This document shows, piece after piece, positions 7,253-15,579 of a stretch of 46,988 nucleotides of DNA. The stretch's first letter is position 1. Each line of letters begins with the position of its first letter. Below the pieces are notes generated by a model. That model saw nothing but the letters and a program-made list of their open reading frames with translations, was not told where the DNA came from and made no database searches. A program made the translations under genes and the position numbers. Location of the stretch: assembly GCF_019038435.1 (NCBI RefSeq), contig NZ_JAGPOX010000074.1, positions 1-46,988 of the forward strand, read 5' to 3'. Origin of the DNA: Nocardia alni (GTDB lineage Bacteria > Actinomycetota > Actinomycetes > Mycobacteriales > Mycobacteriaceae).

Positions 7253-8914
7253 ATGGCTGAGACCACCGGCTCGCAGACCGTGGACCCGCAGGCCGCTGCC
7301 GCGCGGATCACCGCCGCCCTCACCGGGCCGGGCGGGCCATTCGAGATGATTGTCGAGCAAGTGCTCGGTGCTCCGATTCCGGTGGTACGAAACCGGCACC
7401 GATCGCTGATCGGGCTGCTCGACGCCTCGGAGGCTTGGGGTGAGCGCGACTATCTGGTGACCGCGGAGCGGCGGATGTCGTTCGCCGAGCACCGGGCCGC
7501 GGCAGGGGCGCTGGCTGCCGGGTTGGCGCAGCGATACGGCGTGGGTAAAGGCGACAGGGTCGCGATTCTGGCCGCCAACGCGCCCGAATGGGTCGTGACC
7601 TTCTGGGCCGCGCAGTGCCTCGGCGCGATCGCGGTCGGCTACAACGCGTGGTGGGCTCCGCGCGAGATCGACTACGCACTCGGGCACACCACGCCGACGG
7701 TGGTGATAGCGGATGCGAAAAGAGCTGCGCTGCTACAGCGGACCGATGTGCCGGTGCTCACCATGGAACGGAATGTGCCCGAGCTGATCGCCGCCCACCC
7801 CGGTGCCGCGCCGCGAGCGGTGGTCGCCGAGGACGATCCGGCGGTGATCCTGTACACCAGCGGCACCAGCGGGCGACCCAAGGGTGTGGTGCACTCGCAT
7901 CGAAATCTGGTGGCGGTCACCGACTATCACCGCTTCACCGACGCCCTGTCGGCGGCGTTCCGGGGGCAGGAGTTCGCGGAGCCGAGCGATAAGCGATTCC
8001 TGTTGACCTCGCCCCTGTTCCACATCGCCAGCCTGCACAATCTGGTGATCCCGCGCCTGGCGACCGGCGCGGCCGTGGTGATTCACGAGGGCTCGTTCGA
8101 GGTCGACCGGGTGCTGCGGCTGGTCGAGAGCGAACGGGTCAGCAATTGGGGTGCGGTGCCGACGATGGCCGCGCGCATGCTCGATCACGATCTGAGCGGT
8201 TACGATCTGTCGTCCCTGGCCGCGTTCTCGCTCAACGCCGCTCCTTCCTCGCCGGCGTTCCATCGGCGGCTGCGCGAGCAGTTGCCGGTCGCGCAGGTGG
8301 CGCTGACCACCAGTTACGGACAGACCGAAAGCGGCACGGCCGCGACGGTCGCCACACCGCCGGAACTGCGCGCGCATCCGGAGACGGTGGGGCGGCCCAT
8401 CCTCGGCGTCGCGGTGGAGATCCGTGACGAACAGGGCCGGGCCGTACCCGACGGCGACGAGGGCGAGATCTGTGTGCGCAGCCCTTACGTGATGCTCGGC
8501 TACTGGAACGACGATGCCGCCACCGCCGCCGCGATCGACGGCGAACGCTGGTTGCGCACCGGAGATTTCGGGATCCTCGAGGACGGTCGCCTGCGATTGT
8601 CCGGCCGCCGTACCGATCTCATTCTGCACGGCGGGGAGAACGTGTACCCCATAGAGATCGAGAACGCCCTGGACGAGCACCCCGCGGTGGTGGAGTCCGC
8701 GGTGCTCGGCATCCCGCACGAGGACCTCGGGCAGGAGGTCGCGGCAGTCGTCGTCGTCACCGGCACCGGGGTGGTCGACGAGGCCGAGCTACGGGGGTTC
8801 GTCGCCGAGCGGCTCGCCTACTTCAAGGTGCCCTCGCACTGGGTGATCACCGTGGAACCGTTGCCGCGCAACGCCACCGGCAAGGTTGTGCGGCGGGAGA
8901 TAGAAATGAAGTGA
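7253..8914 (+). CDS. AMP-dependent acyl-CoA synthetase
   Basis: 553 residues from ATG 7253, with AGAGAGG 7 bases upstream; the ATG at 7247 overlaps that signal. It belongs to the ANL superfamily that activates carboxylic acids to acyl-AMP and then acyl-CoA. Visible motifs are the P-loop YTSGTSGRPKG (about residues 200-210), TSYGQTESG (A5), LRTGDFG with RRTDLILHGGENVYPIEIE (A7/A8 hinge) and the catalytic C-terminal Lys in NATGKVVRRE. Substrate chain length is not evident. The gene lies downstream of the chimeric pseudogene and ends convergently, 13 bp from the LLM oxidoreductase. Confidence 0.9.
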   Translation: MAETTGSQTVDPQAAAARITAALTGPGGPFEMIVEQVLGAPIPVVRNRHRSLIGLLDASEAWGERDYLVTAERRMSFAEHRAAAGALAAGLAQRYGVGKGDRVAILAANAPEWVVTFWAAQCLGAIAVGYNAWWAPREIDYALGHTTPTVVIADAKRAALLQRTDVPVLTMERNVPELIAAHPGAAPRAVVAEDDPAVILYTSGTSGRPKGVVHSHRNLVAVTDYHRFTDALSAAFRGQEFAEPSDKRFLLTSPLFHIASLHNLVIPRLATGAAVVIHEGSFEVDRVLRLVESERVSNWGAVPTMAARMLDHDLSGYDLSSLAAFSLNAAPSSPAFHRRLREQLPVAQVALTTSYGQTESGTAATVATPPELRAHPETVGRPILGVAVEIRDEQGRAVPDGDEGEICVRSPYVMLGYWNDDAATAAAIDGERWLRTGDFGILEDGRLRLSGRRTDLILHGGENVYPIEIENALDEHPAVVESAVLGIPHEDLGQEVAAVVVVTGTGVVDEAELRGFVAERLAYFKVPSHWVITVEPLPRNATGKVVRREIEMK

Positions 8915-8927
8915 GAACGAACTCGGG

Positions 8928-9809
8928 TCAGTTCTGGCGCGGGATCAGTTCGGCGACAAAGCGATCGATGAACTCGTCGTACGGACGGGTGCTGGAGGTG
9001 CTGACGACGAATTTGGTCAGTCCTGCCTCGATGTACCCGTCGAGCAATCGATGCAGCTCCGGCCAGCTGGTGGCGACGAGTTCGCTCGGATCGACATCGG
9101 GACGCCTGGCTCGAATCGCGGCCGTCCGCTGCTCGGGGATGCCGTCCTCGGCCAGGAACACGCTGATCCCGAAGTGGTCGGCTTCGATCTCACGGCCCGC
9201 CTCGTCGGCCGCGGTCTGGATGGTCTCGCGGGCCCGTCCGGCCTCGGCGGGCGTCAGAAAACTGCCCAGCCACCCGTCGGCCAGGCGACCGATCCGGCGC
9301 AACGCCGCCGGGGCCGACCCACCGAGCCAGATGTCCAGAGGCCGGCTCGGCCGAACCCCGATGCCGGTTCCCGCGACGGTGAAGAACTCGCCCGCGAAGT
9401 TCACCTCGTCATCGTCCAGCGCACTGCGCAGCAGGCGCAGCGATTCGTCGAATACCTTGGCGCGCTGCCCTTCCGGCACGGGAAACAGGTCGTGCTCGGC
9501 GGCCTGCGCCGGTCGCAGCCCGAACACCGGAAGCACCCGCTTGGGCGCCAGGGCCGCCAGCGTGGCCAACTGTTTGGCCACCAGAACCGGATGCCGCCCC
9601 GGCAGAATCGTCACCGACGTCCCCACCTTCAGCCGGCTCGTGCGCGACAGCGCGAACGACATCCCGACAACCGGGTCCACAGCCTTCGAATACACCAGCT
9701 CGGGCAGCCACAGCGAGTCCACTCCGGCCGCCTCGAGCTCGTCGACGATCCCGGCGAACTGCTCGGGTTCGGCGCCCGCGCCGACCGCCACCCCGAAACG
9801 AACCTTCAT
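8928..9809 (-). CDS. LLM-class (F420-dependent type) oxidoreductase
   Basis: 293 residues from ATG 9809. Luciferase-like monooxygenase TIM barrel: KVRFGVAVG start, DELEAAGVDSLWLPELV, LKVGTSVTILPGRHPVLVAKQLATL, EFFTVAGTG and PLDIWLGGSAPAALRRIGRLADGWLGS. These blocks are typical of actinobacterial F420-linked LLM proteins; the cofactor (F420 or FMN) and substrate are inference. A much longer ORF in this frame runs through the upstream TetR gene but is a shadow. The TetR gene that follows on the same strand upstream (9902-10477) leaves a 92 bp gap, so joint transcription is possible. Confidence 0.85.
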   Translation of the reverse strand: MKVRFGVAVGAGAEPEQFAGIVDELEAAGVDSLWLPELVYSKAVDPVVGMSFALSRTSRLKVGTSVTILPGRHPVLVAKQLATLAALAPKRVLPVFGLRPAQAAEHDLFPVPEGQRAKVFDESLRLLRSALDDDEVNFAGEFFTVAGTGIGVRPSRPLDIWLGGSAPAALRRIGRLADGWLGSFLTPAEAGRARETIQTAADEAGREIEADHFGISVFLAEDGIPEQRTAAIRARRPDVDPSELVATSWPELHRLLDGYIEAGLTKFVVSTSSTRPYDEFIDRFVAELIPRQN

Positions 9810-9901
9810 GCGCGAACTCCTCTGCCGGATGCATCCCTCATGCGCAACCGGTCGACGGCCACCATCCATTCCCGCGGTCTCGCCGCGCCGTAGCGTATTC
9901 G

Positions 9902-10477
9902 TCATACCGCCGTCGTGGCGATGGCGTTGTCGACGAGGACGGCTGCGATGGCGGCGGCGGTGGCGAGGGTCTCGGTGTTGAGGACTCGGCTGCGGGCCGA
10001 GGCGCCGTCCAGCAGCAGTGCCAGTTGCTCGCCGAGCTGTTCGGGGTTGGTGGCGCCGGCCTCGCGGGCGGTATCGACGAGCCGGGCGGCGAAGGCTTTC
10101 TTGTAGTCGCGGGCGTATACGCGTGCCGGGTGGTCCGGGTCGGGGATTTCGACGGCCGCCGCGATGAACGGGCACAGGGGCGCGTGCACCTCGAACGCGG
10201 CAAGGAGCCGTTCGCGAGGTGTGAGGTCGGTGCGGTCGAACACCTCGGGCAGGACGTCGGGATCGAATCGGCGTAGACATTCGGCGATCAGCTCGTCCTT
10301 GCCGCCGAAGTGCTGGTAAAGCGTGCGCTTGGACACCTCGGCCACCGCGCAGAGCTGGTCCGTGCCGGTGCAGTTGATGCCCTGATCGCGGAACAGCTGT
10401 TGTGAAGCGCTGACGATGCGCTCTCGTGCGCCCCTGCCGCGGCGCAGGCCTCGCGGCCCTTTCTCCAACTCTGTCAC
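9902..10477 (-). CDS. TetR-family transcriptional regulator
   Basis: 191 residues from GTG 10477; GTG 10495 in frame is the alternative. A -10-like TACGCT lies 6 bases before GTG 10477, consistent with a leaderless start. The helix-turn-helix occupies about residues 15-60 (ARERIVSASQQLFRDQGINCTGTDQLCAVAEVSKRTLYQHFGGKDEL). The rest resembles TetR_C ligand domains (APLCPFIAAAVEIPDPDHPARVYARDYKKAF). It faces an SDR gene across a 120 bp spacer with two related operator-like sites, so it probably represses both itself and the SDR. Confidence 0.88.
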   Translation of the reverse strand: MTELEKGPRGLRRGRGARERIVSASQQLFRDQGINCTGTDQLCAVAEVSKRTLYQHFGGKDELIAECLRRFDPDVLPEVFDRTDLTPRERLLAAFEVHAPLCPFIAAAVEIPDPDHPARVYARDYKKAFAARLVDTAREAGATNPEQLGEQLALLLDGASARSRVLNTETLATAAAIAAVLVDNAIATTAV

Positions 10478-10498
10478 ACACCCAGCGTAGCCCACTTG

Positions 10499-10518
10499 GG
10501 TACAGATCGGTGTGCATA
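10499..10518. promoter_or_regulatory. Operator-like site 1 (TetR/SDR spacer)
   Basis: GGTACAGATCGGTGTGCATA fits an imperfect palindrome TGTACA-N6-TGTACA (right half TGTGCA, left half GGTACA). It lies directly upstream of the TetR start and repeats at 10552-10572. Confidence 0.5.
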
Positions 10519-10551
10519 GCTTGCGTCCCGGGCGGTCGTTCGATACTTTAA

Positions 10552-10572
10552 GTACTCAGATCGGTGTACATA
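10552..10572. promoter_or_regulatory. Operator-like site 2 (TetR/SDR spacer)
   Basis: Second copy of the motif: CAGATCGGTGTACATA at 10557-10572 matches site 1 at 15 of 16 bases. Located 26 bases before the SDR start codon, where bound repressor would block transcription. Confidence 0.5.
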
Positions 10573-10597
10573 AAATCGGCATGTGAATGGAGTAATC

Positions 10598-11332
10598 ATG
10601 GGAAAGCTCGATGGCAAGGTTGCGGTGATCACGGGCGCGACCAGTGGGATGGCGCTGGCCGGTGCGAAGTTGTTCGTCGACGAAGGGGCTCACGTCTTCA
10701 TCTCGGGCCGGCGAAAGGACGCGCTGGACGAAGCCGTCAGCCTGATCGGCCGGAATGTGACCGGCGTGCAGGCCGATTCGGCCGACCTCGATGATCTGGA
10801 CCGTTTGTTCGAGACGGTCGAGCGGGAAAAGGGCACGCTCGACGTGTTGTGGGCAAGTGCCGGGATGGGCGAGCAGGGCAGGCTCGGCGAGATCACCGAG
10901 GCGCAGTTCGACGCCGCCTTCTCGGTGAACGCGCGCGGCACGCTGTTCACGGTCCAGAAGGCGCTGCCGCTGTTCAACGATGGCGGCTCGATCCTCATGA
11001 CCGGGTCGAACGCGTCGCTGCGGGGCTACCCCGATTGGAGTGTGTACGCGGCGAGCAAGGCCGTGCTGCCCGCCTACGCGCGGGTGTGGGTGTCCGAGCT
11101 GAGGGACAGGAAGATCCGGGTGAACGTGCTGACTCCCGGCCAGGTCGCCACGCCGATGATGGAGGAGGTGATGGACGAGCAGGCCAAGGCGCAGTTCGAG
11201 TCCGTGATCCCGCGCCGGGAGATGGGCCGCCCCGAGGAGATCGCGTCGGTCGCGTTGTTCCTCGCCTCGGACGACTCGAGCTACGTCAATGGCATGGAGG
11301 TGGTCGTCGACGGCGGCACCACGGTGATCTGA
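10598..11332 (+). CDS. Short-chain dehydrogenase/reductase (SDR)
   Basis: 244 residues from ATG 10598 with GGAG 6 bases upstream; an in-frame GTG at 10583 is not needed. Classical SDR: cofactor motif TGATSGMA (residues 12-19, Met where Ile-Gly is usual), NADP-type GRR after strand 2, NNAG-equivalent ASAG at 86-89, Asn111, Ser140, and the catalytic Tyr150-x3-Lys154 (SVYAASKAVL). It ends with the SDR signature NGMEVVVDGG. It is an NAD(P)H-dependent cytoplasmic oxidoreductase of unknown substrate, probably induced when the divergent TetR releases its operators. Confidence 0.9.
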   Translation: MGKLDGKVAVITGATSGMALAGAKLFVDEGAHVFISGRRKDALDEAVSLIGRNVTGVQADSADLDDLDRLFETVEREKGTLDVLWASAGMGEQGRLGEITEAQFDAAFSVNARGTLFTVQKALPLFNDGGSILMTGSNASLRGYPDWSVYAASKAVLPAYARVWVSELRDRKIRVNVLTPGQVATPMMEEVMDEQAKAQFESVIPRREMGRPEEIASVALFLASDDSSYVNGMEVVVDGGTTVI

Positions 11333-11360
11333 GCGCGGGCCACTCCTCTACGCTGCGGTT

Positions 11361-11795
11361 ATGCGGCGATTCGAGGCGAGGATCGAAAGTGCTCGCGGTG
11401 GTGGCGCGGTGGTGCCGGTGCCCGCCGACGTCGTCGAGGCCCTGGGGGGTGGCGGGCGCATACCGGTGCGGGTCACCTTCGACGGCGTCGAGTATCACGG
11501 GTCGATCGCCTCGATGGGGGCGGGACCGTGCATCGGGATGCTGAAAGCGATTCGCGCCGAACTCGGCAAGGGGCCGGGGGACACCGTCGAGGTGACCGTG
11601 GAACGGGATACCGCCGAGCGGACCGTGGAGGTGCCCGGCGATCTGGCCGCGGCACTTGCCGAGGCCGGGGTGCGCGAGGCGTTCGACGCCCTGTCCTACA
11701 GCCGTCGTCGTGAGCAGGTGACGGCGATTACCGAGGCCAAGCGCCCGGAGACCCGGCGCCGTCGCGTCGAGCAGACGGTCGCCGCGCTGCGGTAG
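11361..11795 (+). CDS. DUF1905 plus YdeI/OmpD-associated domain protein
   Basis: 144 residues. Residues about 1-80 form a DUF1905 beta-barrel (FEARIESARGGGAVVPVPADVVEALG, IPVRVTFDGVEYHGSIASMGAG). Residues about 95-142 are the YdeI/bacteriocin-protection-type helical domain (VPGDLAAALAEAGVREAFDALSYSRRREQVTAITEAKRPETRRRRVEQTVAAL). The combination is common in actinobacteria; its biochemical role is unknown. It starts 28 bases after the SDR and may be co-transcribed with it. Confidence 0.82.
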   Translation: MRRFEARIESARGGGAVVPVPADVVEALGGGGRIPVRVTFDGVEYHGSIASMGAGPCIGMLKAIRAELGKGPGDTVEVTVERDTAERTVEVPGDLAAALAEAGVREAFDALSYSRRREQVTAITEAKRPETRRRRVEQTVAALR

Positions 11796-11852
11796 TCGCG
11801 TACCGCCGGATCTCCGGTTGGTGTCCGGAATATGTCGGTACTACCCGGAAAG

Positions 11853-11915
11853 GCTGCTGAGGCTCAAGAGACTGCTGCCGAAGCTCAGAACACTGCTGCC
11901 GGCGCTCAGCGCCGT
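11853..11915 (+). repeat. Three tandem 21-bp units in intergenic DNA
   Basis: Units start at 11853, 11874 and 11895, each GCTGC-x-G-x-GCTCA-like. Read in frame they give AAEAQET, AAEAQNT and AAGAQRR inside a possible 87-codon ORF (11832-12095) that has no recognisable family, no good ribosome binding site and overlaps the convergent gene. I treat the repeat as real and the ORF as unproven. The rest of 11796-12052 shows nothing else. Confidence 0.45.
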
Positions 11916-12052
11916 AGACAGAATGCTTTGGATATTCACTTCACTCTTTTCGAAGACGTCGCGAAATGTATCGATGACGATCGAAGCGTAGGTGCTCGGA
12001 CACCCTCCCTGCGCGGCATACTTCTCAGTACCGGTGAGTGTGTTCGGCCATG

Positions 12053-12424
12053 CTATTGCCCGCCCAGCGCGGTCAGCGGGGCCATGTCGAAGTAGTCGCG
12101 CCAGGCGGCGATCTTGCCGTCGCGCACCTCGAAGGAGCCCATGACCGGCAGTTCGATCTTGTTATCGTTGATGGTGAAACGGTCGACGCGCTCGTTCATC
12201 ACCGTGTCACCGATTTCGGCCTGATGGTGGATGTCGAAGTCGATATTGCCGAAGTTGGCGAGGAATCCGCGCAGAAATTCCAGAATGGCGGGCTTGCCGA
12301 CCAGCGGCTGCATCGGAATGTTGTGGTAGACCGCGTCGTCGGTGAAGTACTCGACGATGGATTCGGGTGTGCCGGTGCGCCATTCGCTGCAGAACTCGGT
12401 GACCAGTTCGCTGGGTGTTGTCAT
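12053..12424 (-). CDS. Limonene-1,2-epoxide hydrolase/SnoaL-like protein
   Basis: 123 residues from ATG 12424 with an ideal AGGAGG 6 bases upstream. Small cone-shaped alpha+beta fold of the LEH/SnoaL group: TEFCSEWRTGTPESIVEYFTDDAVYHNIPMQPLVGKPAILEFLRGF, NERVDRF and GSFEVRDGKIAAWRDYFDM. LEH enzymes use an Asp-Arg-Asp triad; ERVDRF supplies an Arg/Asp pair and WRDYFD another Asp, so epoxide hydrolase activity is plausible but not certain. The MobA-MoeA gene lies 67 bp upstream on the same strand. Confidence 0.8.
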   Translation of the reverse strand: MTTPSELVTEFCSEWRTGTPESIVEYFTDDAVYHNIPMQPLVGKPAILEFLRGFLANFGNIDFDIHHQAEIGDTVMNERVDRFTINDNKIELPVMGSFEVRDGKIAAWRDYFDMAPLTALGGQ

Positions 12425-12491
12425 ATGAGCCTCCTGGTAGTTAGAACCTGTTCCAGAATGCTCAGTCGGGGTGGTGTGCGCAACCCTCGGC

Positions 12492-14219
12492 TCAGCTCGG
12501 CAGCGGCAGGAATTCGACCAGGTCGCCGTCGGCGGCGTGTGCCGGGACGACGGCCAGTCCGTCGCGGTCGAGCAGGCCCGCCAGATGGGCGGTGCGGATG
12601 TTCGGATCGCCGAGCCAGCCGCCCTCGGCCGCGGCACGGGCGGGCACGATTCGCGGTGCGGAGCCGGATATTTCGGCGGCGTTGTGCAGCGGGCCGGTGA
12701 GCGCGCGGCGCGGCGGGCGTGTGGTGCGGCCCTCGACGATCGACGGCGCCAGCGCCAGCAGCGTCGCCACCGCCGCGAACGGGTTGCCAGGTAGCCCTAG
12801 AACCGTTGTCCCACTGCCGATTTCGGCAACCACCGTGGAGCCGCCGGGGCGCAGGCGCAGTCGATGGACGGGAATGTGCGCGCGGGCCCGGTCCAGGGAC
12901 GCGCGAAGCTGGTCCGCCGCACCGCCGCCGGTCGCGCCGACGATCACCAGCAGCTCGCAGTCGTCGGTGCCGGCCAAGACCTCGTCGAAGCCGTTCGGGC
13001 TGTCGCGCAGATGAACTCGGCCCAGGGGTGCAATTCCACACCAGGACAACAGGTCCGGCAGTACCGGCCCGATCGAGTCGCGGGTCTGTCCGGTGTGCAG
13101 CGGACCGTCGCCGCGAATCTCGTCGCCGGTCATGATGATTCGGGCGCGGACCGGCCCGCGCACCAGCGCGGTGGTGACCTCCGCGGACGCCGCGACGGAC
13201 AGCAGCGCGGGCGAAACCGGCGTGCCCTCGGCGGCGACGATGTCGCCCGGGTTCCAGTCCTCGCCGCGACGGCGCACGTCGTCGCGGATCGGCGTGCCGG
13301 GCAGCCGGTGCAGCAGACCATCCGGGTCGACATGGACGAATTCGTCGCGGACCACGGTGCCGGTGCCCTCGGGAACATGAGCGCCAGTGGCGATCCGCAC
13401 CGCCTCCCCGGCTTGCAGCCCGGCGGGGCGCGCACCGCCCGCGAAGCCGATATCGCGGCGCAGTTGCCACGGTCCCGCGCCCGCGACGGCGTAACCGTCC
13501 ATGGCCGACACGTCGAACCGGGGCAGCGCCTCGACCGCGAGCAGCGGTTCGGCGAGCGTCGCCCCGCTCGCCGTGCGCAGCGTAACGCGCCGAGCGTCTA
13601 ACTTGGATAGTTTGTGCCGCAGCACATTCCGAGCCTCGTCCAGTGACAGTGGCGGGGCCTGCGCGCGGGCACGGGCGATATCGTCCGGTGTGTCGCAGTC
13701 GGCCACGGTGTCCAGCGCGAGTGTCGCGGTGTGCGCCGGGATCAGGGCCTTCATCGGCTGGTTCACCGGTGTGCCGAGCCGCTCGAGCCCGGCCAGCAGG
13801 GCCGCGCGCCGCCACACTCCGACCAGGTATTGGGGTCGGCCGGAGTCGTCGGCCGCGAACGTCGCATCGGCTCCGGTGGCGCCGACCTGGGAGATCAACT
13901 GCTCGACCGCGCCCGCGGTGAGGAACGGCATATCGGCCGCCAGCACGACGACCAGGTCGGCGGTGTCGGCCAGGGCGGTCAGCCCGACCGCGATCGCGGC
14001 GACCGGCCCGGACCCGGCCGGGACCTCCCGGGCCTGGAGGATCCCGGGCCCCAGCTCGGGGCGATACGGACCGACCACGACCGTGTGCGCACAGGAAGCG
14101 ACCGCCGACAGGGCCGTCTCCAGCATGGACCGCCCGCCGACCACGAGCGCCGGCTTGTCCACGCCACCCATCCGGGTGGCCCGTCCACCGGCGAGCACGA
14201 TCGCGTCGACTGTGGTCAC
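12492..14219 (-). CDS. MobA-MoeA fusion: molybdenum cofactor guanylyltransferase / molybdotransferase
   Basis: 575 residues from GTG 14219. Residues about 1-195 are a MobA-type nucleotidyltransferase (AIVLAGGRATRMGGVDKPAL, LVVVLAADMPFL, FAADDSGRPQYLVGVWRR, ALIPAHTATLALDTVADCDTPDDI). Residues about 205-575 are MoeA (LAVEALPRFDVSAMDGYAVAG, IATGAHVPEGTGTVVRDE, RARIIMTGDEI, VGATGGGAADQLRA, TVLGLPGNPFAA, LAVVPAHAADGD). MoeA inserts molybdate into adenylated molybdopterin and MobA then adds GMP to give bis-MGD, so one chain could channel the cofactor. Assimilatory nitrate reductase needs Mo-bisMGD, which fits the nitrite genes in the same window. In most bacteria these are separate proteins. Confidence 0.88.
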   Translation of the reverse strand: MTTVDAIVLAGGRATRMGGVDKPALVVGGRSMLETALSAVASCAHTVVVGPYRPELGPGILQAREVPAGSGPVAAIAVGLTALADTADLVVVLAADMPFLTAGAVEQLISQVGATGADATFAADDSGRPQYLVGVWRRAALLAGLERLGTPVNQPMKALIPAHTATLALDTVADCDTPDDIARARAQAPPLSLDEARNVLRHKLSKLDARRVTLRTASGATLAEPLLAVEALPRFDVSAMDGYAVAGAGPWQLRRDIGFAGGARPAGLQAGEAVRIATGAHVPEGTGTVVRDEFVHVDPDGLLHRLPGTPIRDDVRRRGEDWNPGDIVAAEGTPVSPALLSVAASAEVTTALVRGPVRARIIMTGDEIRGDGPLHTGQTRDSIGPVLPDLLSWCGIAPLGRVHLRDSPNGFDEVLAGTDDCELLVIVGATGGGAADQLRASLDRARAHIPVHRLRLRPGGSTVVAEIGSGTTVLGLPGNPFAAVATLLALAPSIVEGRTTRPPRRALTGPLHNAAEISGSAPRIVPARAAAEGGWLGDPNIRTAHLAGLLDRDGLAVVPAHAADGDLVEFLPLPS

Positions 14220-14483
14220 GCTCGCGCCTCGCCAGCGCCCCGCGCAGCCGTGACCAGGGGTGCTGTGCCCGCGGTTGCCTCGCCGCGCTCGGTCACGACC
14301 ATTCGTCCGAGTAATAGCCCATATCGCCGATCGTAGTTTGTCTCGCCCGCCGGTCGGTACGGCCGTCCCGGTCGGCAATACGATACGGCTATCGGTGCCG
14401 CGATTGGACGGGTGCGAATCGCCGGGTTCGAACCACGCGTGTGGGCGGTTCTCTCAGCGGCTGGGTGATGCTGCGGTGCGGGC

Positions 14484-15218
14484 TCATTCGGTGTGCGGGC
14501 GCAGCAGGCAGAATTCGTAGGTCTCCGGATCGGCCAGGACCACCGGCGGTGTGCGGAAATAGTTGGGCTGCGGCGTCATCGCGCCGGCTTCGCGTAGTCG
14601 TTCGATCTCTTCGGCCGGATCGTCGGCCGCATACGGGATCAGGTCCAGGTGTAGTCGACCGGGCTGGCTCGGATCCTGCGGCGCCCGAAGGAATTCCAGC
14701 CACGGGCCCTGCTCGGTCTCCGAACGGATACCGGCGAAACGGCCCGCGGAGTGGGTGACCGGCCAGCCCGCGGCCGCCGACCAGAAATGGGCCAGCCGTG
14801 GCGGATCGGCGGTGTCGACGACGATCGCGGCGACCGCCCCGGTGTCGACGTATTCCTCACGCGGTTCCAGCACACAGAATTCGTTGCCCTCCGGGTCCGC
14901 GAACACCGCCCAGGGCACCGCGCCCTGCCCGACGTCCAGGCGGCGGGCGCCCAGGGACAGCGCCCGATCCACCTGCACGCCTTGATGATCCAGCGACCGG
15001 CTGGCCAGATCGAGATGGATGCGATTCTTCCCGGACTTGGGCTTGCGTGTGGGCAGGAAGGTCAGCGCGACATCGGGTGCGTCCGGATCCGGCGCCGACA
15101 CGTCGACCCCGCCGTCCGGATCCTCGCTCATCCGCCAGCCCAGCAGTTCGGCCCAGAAACGGGCCACGGCACGCGGTTGATCCGCATCGAAGACCACACA
15201 CGCCAGACGGGTGGACAT
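14484..15218 (-). CDS. Two-domain VOC (glyoxalase-like) family protein
   Basis: 244 residues from ATG 15218. Two consecutive glyoxalase/VOC modules: residues about 5-120 (LACVVFDADQPRAVARFWAELLGW, IHLDLA, AVFADPEGNEFCVLEP) and about 128-242 (AAIVVDTADPPRLAHFWSAAAGW, LHLDLIPYA, VVLADPETYEFCLLRP). Such proteins include dioxygenases, isomerases and resistance proteins; the residues do not decide which. The longer ORF upstream overlaps the ATL gene and is a shadow. The 264 bp between this gene and the MobA-MoeA start (14220-14483) hold nothing I recognise. Confidence 0.85.
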   Translation of the reverse strand: MSTRLACVVFDADQPRAVARFWAELLGWRMSEDPDGGVDVSAPDPDAPDVALTFLPTRKPKSGKNRIHLDLASRSLDHQGVQVDRALSLGARRLDVGQGAVPWAVFADPEGNEFCVLEPREEYVDTGAVAAIVVDTADPPRLAHFWSAAAGWPVTHSAGRFAGIRSETEQGPWLEFLRAPQDPSQPGRLHLDLIPYAADDPAEEIERLREAGAMTPQPNYFRTPPVVLADPETYEFCLLRPHTE

Positions 15219-15279
15219 GACTCCACCGTAACCGCCGCGCGCCCGCCCGCGGACCGAGTTGGGCGGCGCCGCAGCAGGA

Positions 15280-15579
15280 CTAGGTATCGAATCGGTATCG
15301 AGCGGCGGCCAGATCCACGCGATCTCCGCGAACCGGGCAGCCCTCCTCGGCGAGGCGGGCCAACTGCCGGTGCGCCAGATGCGGGGCCGGCGTCCCGTCG
15401 GCGCGCAGCACGCGGTGCCAGGGCAGATCACCGGAGTCGGTGCGCATGATCCAGCCGACCGTGCGCGGGGTGGACAGCCCGGCCACCGCGGCGATATCGC
15501 CGTAGGTGGACACCCGGCCCGGTGGGATCGCGGCGACGAGTTCGCGCACCCGCTCGACTTGCGCCTCGGTGGTGGGCAT
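15280..15579 (-). CDS. Alkyltransferase-like (ATL) DNA-repair protein
   Basis: 99 residues from ATG 15579. DNA-binding domain of the O6-alkylguanine transferase family: IPPGRVSTYGDIAAVAGLSTPRTVGWIMRT, then PWHRVLRADG, where Trp54 replaces the alkyl-accepting Cys of the PCHRV site. The Tyr used for nucleotide flipping (Tyr26) and the Arg finger (MRT) are kept. ATL proteins bind alkylated guanine and hand the lesion to nucleotide excision repair rather than repairing it. The start codon overlaps the upstream hydrolase stop by one base (TAATG), so translation is coupled. The position corresponds to Rv3204 of M. tuberculosis. Confidence 0.88.
   Translation of the reverse strand: MPTTEAQVERVRELVAAIPPGRVSTYGDIAAVAGLSTPRTVGWIMRTDSGDLPWHRVLRADGTPAPHLAHRQLARLAEEGCPVRGDRVDLAAARYRFDT

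Noticed and set aside
12421..13815. 464-codon minus-strand ORF overlapping the MobA-MoeA gene
   Set aside because: Shadow frame; the MobA-MoeA frame has all family motifs.
14424..14434. GGTTCGAACC-like segment resembling a tRNA T arm
   Set aside because: No acceptor, D or anticodon arm around it.
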